A DNA stretch of 53,889 nucleotides from Gammaproteobacteria bacterium (GTDB lineage: Bacteria; Pseudomonadota; Gammaproteobacteria; Pseudomonadales; Oceanobacteraceae): NCBI GenBank assembly GCA_013373125.1, contig JABXIK010000063.1, forward strand, positions 1 to 53,889, written 5' to 3'. The number at the start of each line of letters is the position of its first letter. The first letter of the stretch is position 1. Below are positions 9,922-18,696 of this stretch, one piece after another. The translations under genes and the position numbers were made by a program. The notes below the pieces were generated by a model that saw nothing but the letters and a program-made list of their open reading frames with translations, searched no databases and had not been told where the DNA came from.

Positions 9922-10929
9922 GTGCAGTTACAAGTGGCCGCATTCAGTATTCGAACAAACCTTGCGTTTCTCGTGCATGAAGGTTTGCCTGCACAGCCTT
10001 TATATCAATTAGTGGGTTTGACCCGTGAAGAGTTAGATGATGCCGACCGCATGGTCGATGTGAGCATTTCTGAGTCGCTATTAGCCCATGGCGCGCAACA
10101 ACTCAATTACCCTGATTTAGGATTTCGCATTGGCAAATGGGGCGATAGCGGTCGTTGGGGATTGTTGGGGCATATAGTGGATTGCTGCCATTCCATTACT
10201 CAAGCGCTGGAACTACAAAAAAAATACCAGTCTTTAGTGGGTAATGTGTCTCGTCCTGAATTTTTAATGGGGGAGAACAGTTGCACGTTAAAATGGATTC
10301 CGCACTATCAGTGTAGTTATCATTTAAATGAGGAGGTGGTCACCAGTTGGGTGGCGTTTGCGAAAAAGGTGATCGGATTAAAACTGGCGCCAATTGAAAT
10401 CCATTTCACCCATGATTTACATGGCAATATGGAAGACTATGAAGCGTTTTTTGGTTGCCCAGTAAAATTTAATTCTCAGTACACGGGTATAGTGTTTGAT
10501 CGCAGCATTCTGGAACTGCCATTGTTAGGTTACAGTCCGGATTTATTAAAAGTGCTAACTAGTTACGCGGATCTATTAGTCGGAAAAAAACACAAAAGTG
10601 CGGCTAATGAGGTTATCACTCAATATATTGTGGAAAGTCTGGCAACTAAGGTGCCGAGTTTAGAAGATGTGGCGGCTTTTTTAGGCGTAAGCTCACGCAG
10701 TTTGCAGCGCAAATTTAAGCAGCAAGGCACAAATTTTAAAGCCATTGTTGATGATGTGCGTAAGGAATATGCGTTTAGCTATCTGTTACAAACCAATTAT
10801 AAAATGAGTTATATCGCACAGGTGCTTGGTTTTTCTGAGCAGAGTGTGTTTCAGCGTGCATTTAAACGTTGGACGGGGATGACCCCAGGAGAATACCGTG
10901 ATCGCCACGGCATTCCCCAAGACGATTAA
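9922..10929 (+). CDS. AraC family transcriptional regulator
   Basis: A 335-residue regulator. The N-terminal about 190 residues match the arabinose-binding-type domain of the OruR/ArgR-like AraC group (GLPAQPLYQLVGLTREELDD, then WGLLGHIVDCCHSITQAL). The C-terminal domain (about 235-330) has two helix-turn-helix units, LEDVAAFLGVSSRSLQRKFK and MSYIAQVLGFSEQSVFQRAF, ending in the typical TGMTPGEYR. The GTG at 9922 is chosen because TAAGG sits 6 bases ahead and because the longer frame would begin inside the preceding terminator. It is convergent with the FMN-reductase gene and abuts its stop. Target genes unknown. Confidence 0.9.
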   Translation: MQLQVAAFSIRTNLAFLVHEGLPAQPLYQLVGLTREELDDADRMVDVSISESLLAHGAQQLNYPDLGFRIGKWGDSGRWGLLGHIVDCCHSITQALELQKKYQSLVGNVSRPEFLMGENSCTLKWIPHYQCSYHLNEEVVTSWVAFAKKVIGLKLAPIEIHFTHDLHGNMEDYEAFFGCPVKFNSQYTGIVFDRSILELPLLGYSPDLLKVLTSYADLLVGKKHKSAANEVITQYIVESLATKVPSLEDVAAFLGVSSRSLQRKFKQQGTNFKAIVDDVRKEYAFSYLLQTNYKMSYIAQVLGFSEQSVFQRAFKRWTGMTPGEYRDRHGIPQDD

Positions 10930-11499
10930 TTACATCCCATTTTTGAAGCGTTTCTCTTTATAAATATCACTTTCTCTAACGCTGTTTAATGCAGATGTAT
11001 ACTGTTTTAAAAACTGTAAGCCTTCATCAATGCGGGTGGCGATATAGTCGGTGGGCGCAATAAATTCACCATTTTCATTGATGGTGTCGTTCACATGGTC
11101 AATGACAGTGCTCACAGGAATATAATTTATAAAGCTATTCTTGTAGCTGCTCATACGCAGTTCACTGATTGGGTAGCGGCCTCCGGTACCCGCACTGACG
11201 GTGACAATATAGGCCGGCTTATGTGAAAAACACCCATTGAAATAAAAAAATAAATTTTTGAAAGCAGGTGGTGTCATACCATGCCATTCAGGTACGACAA
11301 ACACATAGCCTTCGGCATTATTGAGTTGCTGTTGTACGTTGGTATTGGCGCTGGCACCTTCTTGCCAGAGTGGAATATCGGCTGTGTGTAAATCTAATAA
11401 GCTGGTATTGATGTCTGTGAGTTGCTTTTCGATATAGGTTGCCACATGACGAGATGCGGATTCCTCTCGTGTACTGGCACTGATGATACAAATATTCAT
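10930..11499 (-). CDS. NADPH-dependent FMN reductase family protein
   Basis: A 189-residue flavodoxin-like protein. The N-terminal strand and phosphate loop (IISASTREESAS, about 5-16) and the central motif VPEWHGMTPPAFKNLFFY (about 88-105) match the FMN_red family, in which the usual signature is PEYNGSxPGxLKNAID. Members are NAD(P)H:quinone, azo or chromate reductases; the true substrate here cannot be read. AAGGGG precedes the ATG by 5 bases. The C-terminal about 30 residues are an extra basic tail. It is transcribed convergently with the AraC gene and divergently from the lipase. Confidence 0.85.
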   Translation of the reverse strand: MNICIISASTREESASRHVATYIEKQLTDINTSLLDLHTADIPLWQEGASANTNVQQQLNNAEGYVFVVPEWHGMTPPAFKNLFFYFNGCFSHKPAYIVTVSAGTGGRYPISELRMSSYKNSFINYIPVSTVIDHVNDTINENGEFIAPTDYIATRIDEGLQFLKQYTSALNSVRESDIYKEKRFKNGM

Positions 11500-11599
11500 A
11501 TTAACCCCTTGGCAAAAATCTCAGTATCCCATAGACAGATGCAAAGTCATTGGTATCATCCGCCAATGATTGATCCATAGTTAGAAAGTGTAGGTGTAA

Positions 11600-12457
11600 A
11601 TGTTAAAGCAATGGGTATTTTTATTGATAACTAGCTGGGCATGGCAAGTTCATGCTTTGCCAGCCTTTACGGATATCTATGGGTCAGCCCAGCTGGCGGA
11701 TATTGCTTATAGTAATGGAGACCACCAAGCCTCTTTACACTCCATTGGTCACAAATTACACCGCCAAACTGTGTTGCCTAATGTAGAAGTAAATTATCTG
11801 TTATCCGAAAAAGATGGCGTGCAATACATTACGGTACGTGGAACGGCTAACTTGCAAAATGCATTGGTGGATTTGGATATCAATTTAAAGCAAGATACGA
11901 AACTCAATATTTTAGTGCATCAAGGCTTTGCACAAGCAGCAGAGTTAATTTATCAAGATGTGCAGCCATTATTAAATAAAGCCCGCCCAATCCAAACTAC
12001 AGGTCATAGCCTAGGGGGAGCGGTGGCGGTGATTTTGGCCATGTATTTAAAGACAGATGGCTTTGATTTACCGCAAGTGATCACGTTTGGGCAGCCAAAG
12101 GTCACCAATGTAACCGGCGCCAATGCCTTTGACGATCTACCATTACTGCGCGTAGTTACCCCTGACGATGCAGTACCTTTAGTGCCTCCATTAAGTCCGC
12201 TGCAGATTAAAAACTTGGATGTTTACTGGCATATGGGTGAAGAAATGATTTTATTACCTGATCAGCAATACACCATGACCTCAGGCTTAAAGGCCATGTT
12301 AAGGGCTACTAAGTTTACAGATGCACTGCCGGGTGAGCACAATTTGAATGCTCATAAAATGCAAACCTATCTCAGCTTGATAGTGTCTAAACTGCATGAA
12401 GCAAAAGAAGTTCCGTATCAAACTGGGATCAATTTGTTTGGTTTGAGCTTGGATTAA
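11600..12457 (+). CDS. Secreted lipase, class 3 (alpha/beta hydrolase)
   Basis: A 285-residue exported lipase-like enzyme. The signal peptide covers about 1-19 (cleavage near VHA|LP). The nucleophile elbow GHSLGG places Ser137 at the active site. The likely Asp is in VTPDD (189 or 190) and the His in GEHNLNAHKM (247 or 252), which completes the triad in the order expected for lipase_3 (fungal triacylglycerol lipase-like) proteins. The strand after the elbow (VITFGQPKVTN) is also typical. It probably acts on acylglycerols or phospholipids in the periplasm or outside the cell. No foldase or secretion partner gene is adjacent. Confidence 0.88.
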   Translation: MLKQWVFLLITSWAWQVHALPAFTDIYGSAQLADIAYSNGDHQASLHSIGHKLHRQTVLPNVEVNYLLSEKDGVQYITVRGTANLQNALVDLDINLKQDTKLNILVHQGFAQAAELIYQDVQPLLNKARPIQTTGHSLGGAVAVILAMYLKTDGFDLPQVITFGQPKVTNVTGANAFDDLPLLRVVTPDDAVPLVPPLSPLQIKNLDVYWHMGEEMILLPDQQYTMTSGLKAMLRATKFTDALPGEHNLNAHKMQTYLSLIVSKLHEAKEVPYQTGINLFGLSLD

Positions 12458-12570
12458 TAGGGTGGTAACTGAGCATAAAATGTGCATTTAGAGGTTGGCT
12501 TTTGTGGAGGGGAATTGCTTGCAAAACCTTCACAAAATCAATTGCTTAGTATATAGTTCCCTCCTCTTTT

Positions 12571-12590
12571 TTTACCGCGTTCGTGGTAAA
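12571..12590 (+). other. Hairpin immediately upstream of tRNA-Pro
   Basis: Stem TTTACCGC (12571-12578) and GTGGTAAA (12583-12590) with one G-U pair and a 4-base loop, ending 6 bases before the tRNA. The T-run is on the wrong side for a terminator. It may be part of the precursor leader. Confidence 0.35.
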
Positions 12591-12596
12591 TCTTGT

Positions 12597-12673
12597 CGGG
12601 GCATAGCGCAGCCTGGTAGCGCACCAGCATGGGGTGCTGGGGGTCGTAGGTTCAAATCCTACTGTCCCGACCA
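12597..12673 (+). tRNA. tRNA-Pro (anticodon GGG)
   Basis: Seventy-seven bases with encoded CCA end. The acceptor CGGGGCA pairs with TGTCCCG (one G-T wobble). The anticodon loop in CAGCATGGGGTGCTG exposes GGG, reading CCC and CCU proline codons. The T-arm GTAGGTTCAAATCCTAC is canonical. The sequence closely follows E. coli proL, including the 5' C start typical of bacterial tRNA-Pro. Confidence 0.97.
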
Positions 12674-12699
12674 TTTAATTCCTGTCTTATTATTACTTA

Positions 12700-13191
12700 T
12701 TACGGCTTTAATCTTTTTAATTCTTCTTGGCATTGAGCCAATTTTTGTCCGGTTTCCCGTAGGCGTTTAGATAATATTTCAGCCAGAATACGATAAAACA
12801 CGGAATAAAAAGCACTTTGTTCTTCTGGTGGTAAGCTATCCATGAAGGATGCGTCGATGGCGAGACATTTTGTTGTAATGGTTGCACTGACGGTTGCAGA
12901 GCGCGCTTCACCATCTAATACAGCTAGCTCGCCAAAGGTATCCCCGCTCTCATTAAAGCGTGCCAATTCGTTACCGGCTTTTGTGATTCTTACTTCGCCA
13001 TAAACTAGAATGTAAATCCAGCTATCAAAAACGCCTTCTTTCGTGATGACCTCATCGGCCTCGTAGGTACGCAGCTTACTCAGTTGAAGCATATCTAGGA
13101 TGTGGCAGGCATCAATATTCTTCATAAATGGGAAGCTTCTCAGCTTATCAATGAGATCCGTTCTGCCATTTAGGTATTCACTTTCTTGCAT
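12700..13191 (-). CDS. Cyclic nucleotide-binding domain protein
   Basis: A 163-residue protein consisting of one CRP-like cNMP-binding domain followed by a C-terminal helix. The beta-barrel contains GVFDSWIYILVYGEVRI and the phosphate-cassette-like FGELAVLDGEARSATVSA. It has no helix-turn-helix, so it is a stand-alone sensor or effector domain rather than a CRP regulator. The start at 13191 is preferred over an upstream GTG because the longer frame would begin next to the terminator of the preceding gene. The Shine-Dalgarno region is weak. It lies downstream of the polyamine-binding gene, separated by that terminator. Ligand and partner unknown. Confidence 0.8.
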   Translation of the reverse strand: MQESEYLNGRTDLIDKLRSFPFMKNIDACHILDMLQLSKLRTYEADEVITKEGVFDSWIYILVYGEVRITKAGNELARFNESGDTFGELAVLDGEARSATVSATITTKCLAIDASFMDSLPPEEQSAFYSVFYRILAEILSKRLRETGQKLAQCQEELKRLKP

Positions 13192-13274
13192 GGTGTTTAT
13201 TTCAAGTTGCCATATATTAAGGATAGCAAAGGATGGCCAATGCAGTGGGAGATGCTGATAAATATTACCCACAT

Positions 13275-13309
13275 AAAAAAAGCCAAGAGTATAAATACTC
13301 TTGGCTTTT
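13275..13309 (-). terminator. Intrinsic terminator of polyamine-binding protein gene
   Basis: Fifteen-base perfect stem (13278-13292 with 13295-13309) with T7 on the minus strand. It lies 36 bases past the stop codon at 13345. Confidence 0.9.
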
Positions 13310-13344
13310 CATTAGACCGCTATTGTCTAATTCAGGTCGCTGGA

Positions 13345-14463
13345 TTAACGGCCAGCTTTCAAGTTTGCCCAGAAGCGAGTCATCAACTTGCTGATTTTTG
13401 GTGAGTAAACTGTAAGAGGGAACAGTTTGTCTTGTACCGCAGCAGATGGATAAATGCTTGGGTTACTTGAGATTTCTTCATCTAGTAACGCTTTAGAAGC
13501 AGGTACTGCGTTTGGATACCAAACGTAGTTAGAGATGCCTGCCATTACTTTAGGTTCTAACAAGTAGTTGATGAACTTGTAAGCGTTATCAGCGTTTTTC
13601 GCATCTTTAGGAAGCGTCAACATATCAAACCAAACAGAAGTACCTTCTACTGGAATGGTGTAAGCGATTTCTACACCGTTTTCCGCTTCATCAGCACGAT
13701 CCATTGCTTGTAGGATATCGCCAGACCAACCGATGGCCACACAGATATCACCATTCGCTAGGTTGTTGATGTACTGAGAAGAGTGGAACTGTGTGATAGA
13801 AGGACGCACAGATTTAAGTAATTGAGCCGCTTTGCTGCTTTCTTTGTAGTCAGCTGCATTTTGTGAACTTGGATCTGCACCAACATAGTTTAACGCAAGA
13901 GGGTAGATTTCATCGGCAGAGTCTAAGAAAGATACGCCACACTCTTTAAGCTTGGCTAGGTTTTCAGGTTTGAAAACAAGGTCCCAGCTATCAACTGGAG
14001 CGTCTTTACCTAGATACTTTTCAACAAGTTTAACGTTATAGCCGATACCAGTGGTGCCCCATAGGTAAGGAATACCGTGCTTGTTGTCTGGGTCCAATTT
14101 AGCCAGAGTCTTCATTAGACCTTTATCCAAACCCTTGTAGTTAGGGATTTTAGATTTGTCTAATTCCTGAAATACGCCGGCTTGAATTTGACGAGCCATG
14201 AAAGTCGATGAAGGCACCACGATGTCGTAACCCGCATTACCTGCCAACATTTTAGCTTCAAGTACTTCGTTACTGTCGAATACATCGTTAGTAACTTTGA
14301 TACCTGTGTTTTTTTCAAACGTTGGAATTGTATCTTCAGCAATATAGTCAGACCAGTTGTAGAAGTTTAATTCTTCTGCAGCTTGAGCTGAAAAACTCGC
14401 GGCAATACCAAATGCCAGGGCTGTGGCCGTCTTTTTAAATGACGGCTTAGTTGGTGCTTTCAT
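13345..14463 (-). CDS. potF: Periplasmic polyamine-binding protein (PotF/SpuD-like)
   Basis: A 372-residue ABC-transporter substrate-binding protein. Signal peptide about 1-28 (AQA|AEE). The mature start LNFYNWSDYIAEDTIPTFEK and the later segments YLWGTTGIGYNV and CVAIGWSGDI are characteristic of PotF, SpuD and SpuE, which bind putrescine or spermidine in the periplasm. It lies 79 bases downstream of puuA in the same direction, so uptake and breakdown of putrescine appear linked. The ATP-binding and permease genes (potG, H, I equivalents) are not next to it; a strong terminator closes the unit. GAGGT precedes the ATG by about 8 bases. Confidence 0.9.
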   Translation of the reverse strand: MKAPTKPSFKKTATALAFGIAASFSAQAAEELNFYNWSDYIAEDTIPTFEKNTGIKVTNDVFDSNEVLEAKMLAGNAGYDIVVPSSTFMARQIQAGVFQELDKSKIPNYKGLDKGLMKTLAKLDPDNKHGIPYLWGTTGIGYNVKLVEKYLGKDAPVDSWDLVFKPENLAKLKECGVSFLDSADEIYPLALNYVGADPSSQNAADYKESSKAAQLLKSVRPSITQFHSSQYINNLANGDICVAIGWSGDILQAMDRADEAENGVEIAYTIPVEGTSVWFDMLTLPKDAKNADNAYKFINYLLEPKVMAGISNYVWYPNAVPASKALLDEEISSNPSIYPSAAVQDKLFPLTVYSPKISKLMTRFWANLKAGR

Positions 14464-14542
14464 AGAGTCTACCTCTTTGTTGTGTATGTTATGTTGTTAT
14501 TAGATTTTTATTATTATGTCACGAGGCCAATTTGATTGTTTT

Positions 14543-15877
14543 TTAAACGTTCAAAAGCAAAAACTCACGCTCCCAAGAACTAATTACTTCATGGAAAGTT
14601 TCAAATTCTTTACGCTTCACGCCAATGTAGGCATCCACGAAAGAAGAACCCATGATTTCAATTAATTCAGGACAGTCTTCTAATAAACGCAATCCTTCTT
14701 CCAGAGTTCGAGCAATCTCAACTTCGTCATCCGGTGACACGCTAGTTGGTTCTGTCGGTTTCAGTTTTTCTTTCATGCCAAGATAACCACAAGCTAAGCT
14801 GGCTGCAATGGCTAAATAAGGGTTGCAATCCGCACCTGGGAAACGGTTCTCAATTCGAGTGGCTTCCGCTACTGCTTCAGGAACACGTAAACCTGCTGTA
14901 CGGTTATCAATACCCCAGTTCATGTTAATAGGCGCTGCAATTTCTGGTGCAAAGCGACGGTAAGAGTTCACGTTTGGTGCGTAAAAACTGATCGCGTTGC
15001 CTGTGTATTTTTGCAAGCCACCAATGTAATTCATAAAACGTTCGCTGTAACTGCCATCTTCGTTTGCAAAAATGTTTTTGCCGGTTTTCACATCAATCAA
15101 ACTTTGATGGATGTGCATGGAGCTACCAGGCTCTTTTTGCATCGGTTTGGCCATAAACGTTGAGTAAATGCCATGTTTTAGTGCAGTTTCTCTCAATGTG
15201 CGTTTAAACACAAAGACCTGATCCGCCAAACTTAGAGCGTCACCATGAAGGAAGTTAATCTCCATTTGAGCTGCGCCAGATTCGTGGATTAGCGTGTCCA
15301 CGTTCAGCCCTTGGGCATCACAAAATGAATATAAGGTATCGATTACAGGGTTGAATTCATTAACGGCATCAATACTGTAAGACTGGCGCGCGTTCTCTGC
15401 ACGACCAGAGCGACCAGTAGCCGGTTTGATTTCGTAATCTGGGTCTAGATTTTGTTGAACCAGATAAAACTCAACTTCCGGTGCGATAACCGGCTTCAAG
15501 CCTTCTTTTTCATATAAAGCCAATACACGGCGCAGTACTGAACGACTAGATAGAGGGTGTAACTCACCTTTACTGGTGTAACAATCGTTAATAACTTGTG
15601 CAGTTGGCTCATCGGCCCAAGGTACCACGCGTAGTGTGTTCGGGTCAGGAACAAGGAACATGTCTTTATCGGTAGGGTCCACGATATCGTCGTGGTTGCT
15701 GGCCCAATCACCGGTTACGGTTTGGACCAAAAGCGTCTCTGGGATGCGACCGCCTTTTTCAGCAAGGAATTTTTTAGTTGGGTAAAACTTACCGCGAGCA
15801 TTACCTGTCATATCTGGCAGAGTGGATTCTACCTCGGTAATACCGTTTTCTTTAAGAAACCTAGCAACGGCTTCCAT
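14543..15877 (-). CDS. puuA: Gamma-glutamylputrescine synthetase, glutamine synthetase family
   Basis: ATP-dependent ligation of glutamate to putrescine, the first step of the Puu pathway. The protein (444 residues) has the glutamine synthetase fold: an N-terminal beta-grasp domain (about 10-105), then the catalytic domain with VIAPEVEFYL, the metal/ATP-site GSSMHIHQSL, NRTAGLRVPEAV, and ENRFPGADCNPYLAIAASLA. These variants are those of PuuA/PauA enzymes rather than GlnA, and the adenylylation loop of GlnA is absent. AAGGTG lies before the ATG. It is divergent from puuB and probably co-transcribed with the downstream polyamine-binding gene. It could act on another diamine, which sequence alone cannot settle. 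Confidence 0.88.
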   Translation of the reverse strand: MEAVARFLKENGITEVESTLPDMTGNARGKFYPTKKFLAEKGGRIPETLLVQTVTGDWASNHDDIVDPTDKDMFLVPDPNTLRVVPWADEPTAQVINDCYTSKGELHPLSSRSVLRRVLALYEKEGLKPVIAPEVEFYLVQQNLDPDYEIKPATGRSGRAENARQSYSIDAVNEFNPVIDTLYSFCDAQGLNVDTLIHESGAAQMEINFLHGDALSLADQVFVFKRTLRETALKHGIYSTFMAKPMQKEPGSSMHIHQSLIDVKTGKNIFANEDGSYSERFMNYIGGLQKYTGNAISFYAPNVNSYRRFAPEIAAPINMNWGIDNRTAGLRVPEAVAEATRIENRFPGADCNPYLAIAASLACGYLGMKEKLKPTEPTSVSPDDEVEIARTLEEGLRLLEDCPELIEIMGSSFVDAYIGVKRKEFETFHEVISSWEREFLLLNV

Positions 15878-16020
15878 AAATCACCTTCTTGGTCATATGT
15901 TTACAGCTTAACAGTATTGACGAGATTGCTTATTTAGCAAATCTCATACCTATAATTAAGCTAAAGTAAATAACTTACCTTATAGGACAATACTCTGATA
16001 AATATTTGAAATTAAATACC

Positions 16021-16033
16021 CATTAGGGGGTAG
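16021..16033 (+). promoter_or_regulatory. 13-base motif shared with APC permease upstream region
   Basis: CATTAGGGGGTAG; its exact reverse complement is at 28653-28665. Read toward puuA it lies 144 bases upstream of that start in the same orientation as the second copy has toward the permease. Confidence 0.5.
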
Positions 16034-16057
16034 ATAAGTCAAATGTCATAAAATAAT

Positions 16058-16182
16058 AAACCGAATTATTATTCGATTTGTAGCCTATTTTAATGGATGC
16101 TAAAAATCAACAAGTTCAAGCGTCTTAGAAGAATAAATTACATGAGTTGTGAGTTTTTCAAATTAGAAGTATTATTCGGTTT
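16058..16182. repeat. Separated inverted repeat, candidate operators near puuB
   Basis: AAACCGAAT at 16058-16066 and ATTCGGTTT at 16174-16182 are exact complements. The first is also part of a local CGAAT-N4-ATTCG repeat ending at 16075. Spacing suggests two operator sites rather than one hairpin. Confidence 0.4.
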
Positions 16183-16233
16183 TTAAATGATAAAAGAATG
16201 TCGCTCAGGCGGCTTTAGATAATGGAGGTGTTT

Positions 16234-17508
16234 ATGCCACACGTAGATTCATACTATGCCGCCACGGCCAATCAGCAGTTCGATTTCCCTGAGTTACAAG
16301 GTGAAGTAAATAGTGATGTTTGTATCATAGGTGCTGGTTTTACGGGGCTTTCAGCGGCATTACACCTTGCGGAAAAAGGTTATAGCGTCAGTCTACTAGA
16401 AGCGGAAAAGGTTGGCTGGGGGGCATCGGGTCGCAACGGCGGTCAGGTTTGTCAGGGCCATAATATGGGTCATGATGAATTAATCAAAAAAGTGGGCAAA
16501 CCTATGGCGGACAGTCTATGGGATATGTCCATCGAATCCGTTGATTTGGTTAAGAAATTGATCGAAAAGCACAATATTGACTGTGACTTGAAATCCGGTG
16601 TTTTGCACGTGGCAGCCAAGCCTAGTCATGTGAAAGAACTAAAAGAAAGTGTTGAATATAAACGCAATGTTTTGGGTTATGACAAAATTGAATTTGTTGA
16701 AAAATCCGAAGTAGAAGCCATGCTTGGGACTGATCGTTACCACGCGGGTGAATTCTGGAAAGATGGTGCGCATTTACACCCATTGAACTATGCATTGGGT
16801 TTGGCAAAAGCGGCGGTGGATGCTGGCGTTAAAATTTATGAAAACAGCCGTGTGACGGACTACAAAGGCGGCAGTAATGCCTATGTGAAAGCCGGCCAAG
16901 GTGTTGTGAAGCCAAAATACATTCTACTGGCGTGTAATGGATACCTTGGCAAGCTAGAGCCAAGAATTGCCGGTAAAATCATGCCTATTAATAACTTCAT
17001 TTTGGCAACTGAGCCGTTACCTGAAGAGTTGTATCGTAAGATTAACCGTGATGATGTGGCGGTTGCGGATTCTAAGTTCGTGATTAACTACTTTAAGCTT
17101 TCTGGCGATAACCGTTTGCTTTGGGGGGGTGGTGAAAATTACACCACAAAATTCCCAAATGATATTCCGAACTTTGTGCGTAAATACATGCTGGAATTTT
17201 ATCCAGAATTGGCGGATTTGAAGCTAGATTACGGTTGGGGTGGTACACTGGCCATTACCCTTAACCGCATGCCGTATTTTGATCGTATCGAAGAGAACGT
17301 ATTTGCGGCGCAAGGTTATTCGGGTCATGGCGTGGCGCTTGCTACCTTGGGTGGTAAAATCATGGCGCAAGCCGTAAGTGGCAGTGCAGAGAAATTCGAT
17401 GTATTTTCTGCGGTACCGACGCCAACCTTCCCAGGCGGCACATTGTTGCGCTTCCCTGGGTTGGTAGCAGGCATGTTGTATTATGCTATGCGCGATCGTT
17501 TCTTTTAA
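16234..17508 (+). CDS. puuB: Gamma-glutamylputrescine oxidase-like FAD oxidoreductase
   Basis: A 424-residue DAO-family flavoenzyme expected to oxidise gamma-glutamylputrescine to the aldehyde, the step after PuuA. The FAD dinucleotide fold is VCIIGAGFTGLSAALHLAEK (about 29-48, GxGxxG at 33-38). The segment GWGASGRNGGQVCQG is typical of PuuB/PauB-type oxidases, and a C-terminal YSGHGVALATLGGK closes the FAD site. The ATG at 16234 is chosen because GGAGG at 16224-16228 lies 5 bases before it; the ATG at 16222 overlaps that site. It is divergent from puuA and followed by a terminator, then the TetR gene. Confidence 0.87.
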   Translation: MPHVDSYYAATANQQFDFPELQGEVNSDVCIIGAGFTGLSAALHLAEKGYSVSLLEAEKVGWGASGRNGGQVCQGHNMGHDELIKKVGKPMADSLWDMSIESVDLVKKLIEKHNIDCDLKSGVLHVAAKPSHVKELKESVEYKRNVLGYDKIEFVEKSEVEAMLGTDRYHAGEFWKDGAHLHPLNYALGLAKAAVDAGVKIYENSRVTDYKGGSNAYVKAGQGVVKPKYILLACNGYLGKLEPRIAGKIMPINNFILATEPLPEELYRKINRDDVAVADSKFVINYFKLSGDNRLLWGGGENYTTKFPNDIPNFVRKYMLEFYPELADLKLDYGWGGTLAITLNRMPYFDRIEENVFAAQGYSGHGVALATLGGKIMAQAVSGSAEKFDVFSAVPTPTFPGGTLLRFPGLVAGMLYYAMRDRFF

Positions 17509-17517
17509 TTAGCAAAG

Positions 17518-17548
17518 GGTGCTTAGTGGGACGCTAAGCATCTTTTTT
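17518..17548 (+). terminator. Intrinsic terminator after puuB
   Basis: Nine-base stem (17518-17526 with 17534-17542, one wobble), 7-base loop, then T6. It lies just before the TetR gene, so readthrough or a separate promoter must serve that gene. Confidence 0.85.
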
Positions 17549-17565
17549 ATGGTTTATGGGATTAT

Positions 17566-18246
17566 ATGGCCAGCTCTCGAAAAAAAGTGGTAACGAATCA
17601 ACCTCTTGAACAAACTAAAGATGTGGCACCGCGTAATGCGCCGGTGCAAGGGCGTTCAAAGATGCGTTCAAAGCAAATCATTGATGTAACCGGTGAATTG
17701 CTTGAACGTGTGGGATTGGATGATCTCAATACTATTTTGATCGCGAAAGAGGTGGGCATCTCGATAGGGTCTTTGTACCACTATTTCCCTAATAAACATG
17801 CCATCTTGTATGCCATGGCCATGCGCTGGTTAGAAGAAATTGAAGCGGTGCTCAATGAATTTGAAACCTGGTCTATTGAAACCATGGCATTGGATGAATT
17901 GGTGAGCAAGATGCTTAACACCAATTTGAAAGTATACAAAAAACAAAAAGCCATTTTGACCCTAGTTCAGGCTATGTTCTCCGTGCCTGAATTAAGACAG
18001 CTGGATTATCAGCACGATGAATTAGTGATTCGCAAAATGGCGCAAGTGTTTAAGCGTATGGGAATACCTCATCACTTAAAAGAACGTGAACGTCTCGCGC
18101 GTGTCTACCTTGAAACTACCCATGCGATGTTCCTCGTGGTGGTGAATCAGAAAGGTGAGCGGGCTAAGCGTACGTTAAATGATTTGAGTTTGATGATTAA
18201 AATCTTGCTTAACACTTATTTGAATGATGAATCCAATCACAATTGA
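17566..18246 (+). CDS. TetR family transcriptional regulator
   Basis: A 226-residue TetR regulator. After a basic, unstructured N-terminal extension of about 30 residues, the DNA-binding domain runs from about 32 to 80: KQIIDVTGELLERVGLDDLN, then IAKEVGISIGSLYHYFPNKH, the textbook TetR helix-turn-helix and following helix. The C-terminal domain is helical, as usual for ligand binding. Its place between puuB and a cupin gene suggests control of the polyamine cluster, possibly through the AAACCGAAT elements in the puuA-puuB gap; this is inference. The cupin gene follows after 18 bases, so the two are probably co-transcribed. Confidence 0.9.
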   Translation: MASSRKKVVTNQPLEQTKDVAPRNAPVQGRSKMRSKQIIDVTGELLERVGLDDLNTILIAKEVGISIGSLYHYFPNKHAILYAMAMRWLEEIEAVLNEFETWSIETMALDELVSKMLNTNLKVYKKQKAILTLVQAMFSVPELRQLDYQHDELVIRKMAQVFKRMGIPHHLKERERLARVYLETTHAMFLVVVNQKGERAKRTLNDLSLMIKILLNTYLNDESNHN

Positions 18247-18264
18247 TTAAGCCAAAGGTGCAAT

Positions 18265-18624
18265 ATGTCTGCCGTTAAATTATTACGTGTAAGCCCATCT
18301 GTTGAGTCGCAAGAGCAAACGCCAGTGAATCCCGAGCGTATTATTTCAGGCGCGCCGTTAGAGCGTTTGAATAATGTATTTACGAATACTAAAGAAAACT
18401 TCTTTTGCGGTGTATGGGAATCCACAACCGGCAAGTGGAATTTAAATTACACGGAAGATGAGTTTTGCTACATGATCGAAGGTAAAGCGATTTTAACGGA
18501 TGCTGACGGTCACGCAGAAGAAATCAACGCAGGTGATGCGTTTGTGGTCCCCGCTGGTTTTCAAGGTATATGGGAAACCATAGGTGTGGCCAAGAAATTC
18601 TATTCCATTTACGAAGAAGCCTGA
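18265..18624 (+). CDS. Cupin domain protein (cupin_3 / DUF861 type)
   Basis: A 119-residue single-domain cupin. The core has FFCGVWESTTGKWNLNYTEDEFCYMIEGKA, rewritten as two halves: the metal-motif strand around YTEDEFCYMIEG (about 68-79) and the second motif GDAFVVPAGFQGIWET (about 92-107). The EutQ/DUF861-like pattern occurs in many amine-catabolism loci. Classical cupin histidines are mostly replaced, so metal binding is uncertain. AAAGGTG lies before the ATG. It closes the polyamine cluster. A ligand-sensing or aldehyde-related role is possible but not shown. Confidence 0.8.
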   Translation: MSAVKLLRVSPSVESQEQTPVNPERIISGAPLERLNNVFTNTKENFFCGVWESTTGKWNLNYTEDEFCYMIEGKAILTDADGHAEEINAGDAFVVPAGFQGIWETIGVAKKFYSIYEEA

Positions 18625-18696
18625 TTGTAAATAATCACTCTCCCCAAAAGACATAAGGGTTTTGTTTTTTGGGGAATTTATAGTCTGATAGTGCTA

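Larger units (their letters stand above)
15878..16233. promoter_or_regulatory. Divergent AT-rich control region of the polyamine cluster
   Basis: A 356-base gene-free interval between the divergent puuA and puuB starts. It contains a 13-base motif CATTAGGGGGTAG (16021-16033) that recurs upstream of the APC permease at 28.9 kb. It also contains an AAACCGAAT element at 16058-16066 followed by ATTCG (16071-16075), and its reverse complement ATTCGGTTT at 16174-16182. These are good candidates for the binding sites of the TetR regulator encoded after puuB, or of another factor. No reading frame is convincing here. Confidence 0.6.

Noticed and set aside
12495..12770. A 91-residue plus-strand frame
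   Set aside because: It runs straight through tRNA-Pro and the hairpin before it; its translation is low in family-like features, so the RNA gene explains the region.
13345..18624. A full polyamine ABC transporter or complete Puu pathway
   Set aside because: Only the binding protein, synthetase, oxidase, regulator and cupin are present. No ATPase or permease subunit of the transporter and no PuuC/PuuD homologue are in the window, so the pathway cannot be called complete here.
18641..18675. Possible terminator between cupin and LysR genes
   Set aside because: Stem TCCCCAAAA/TTTTGGGGA has a 17-base loop and no proper T-run on either strand, so I did not list it as a terminator.
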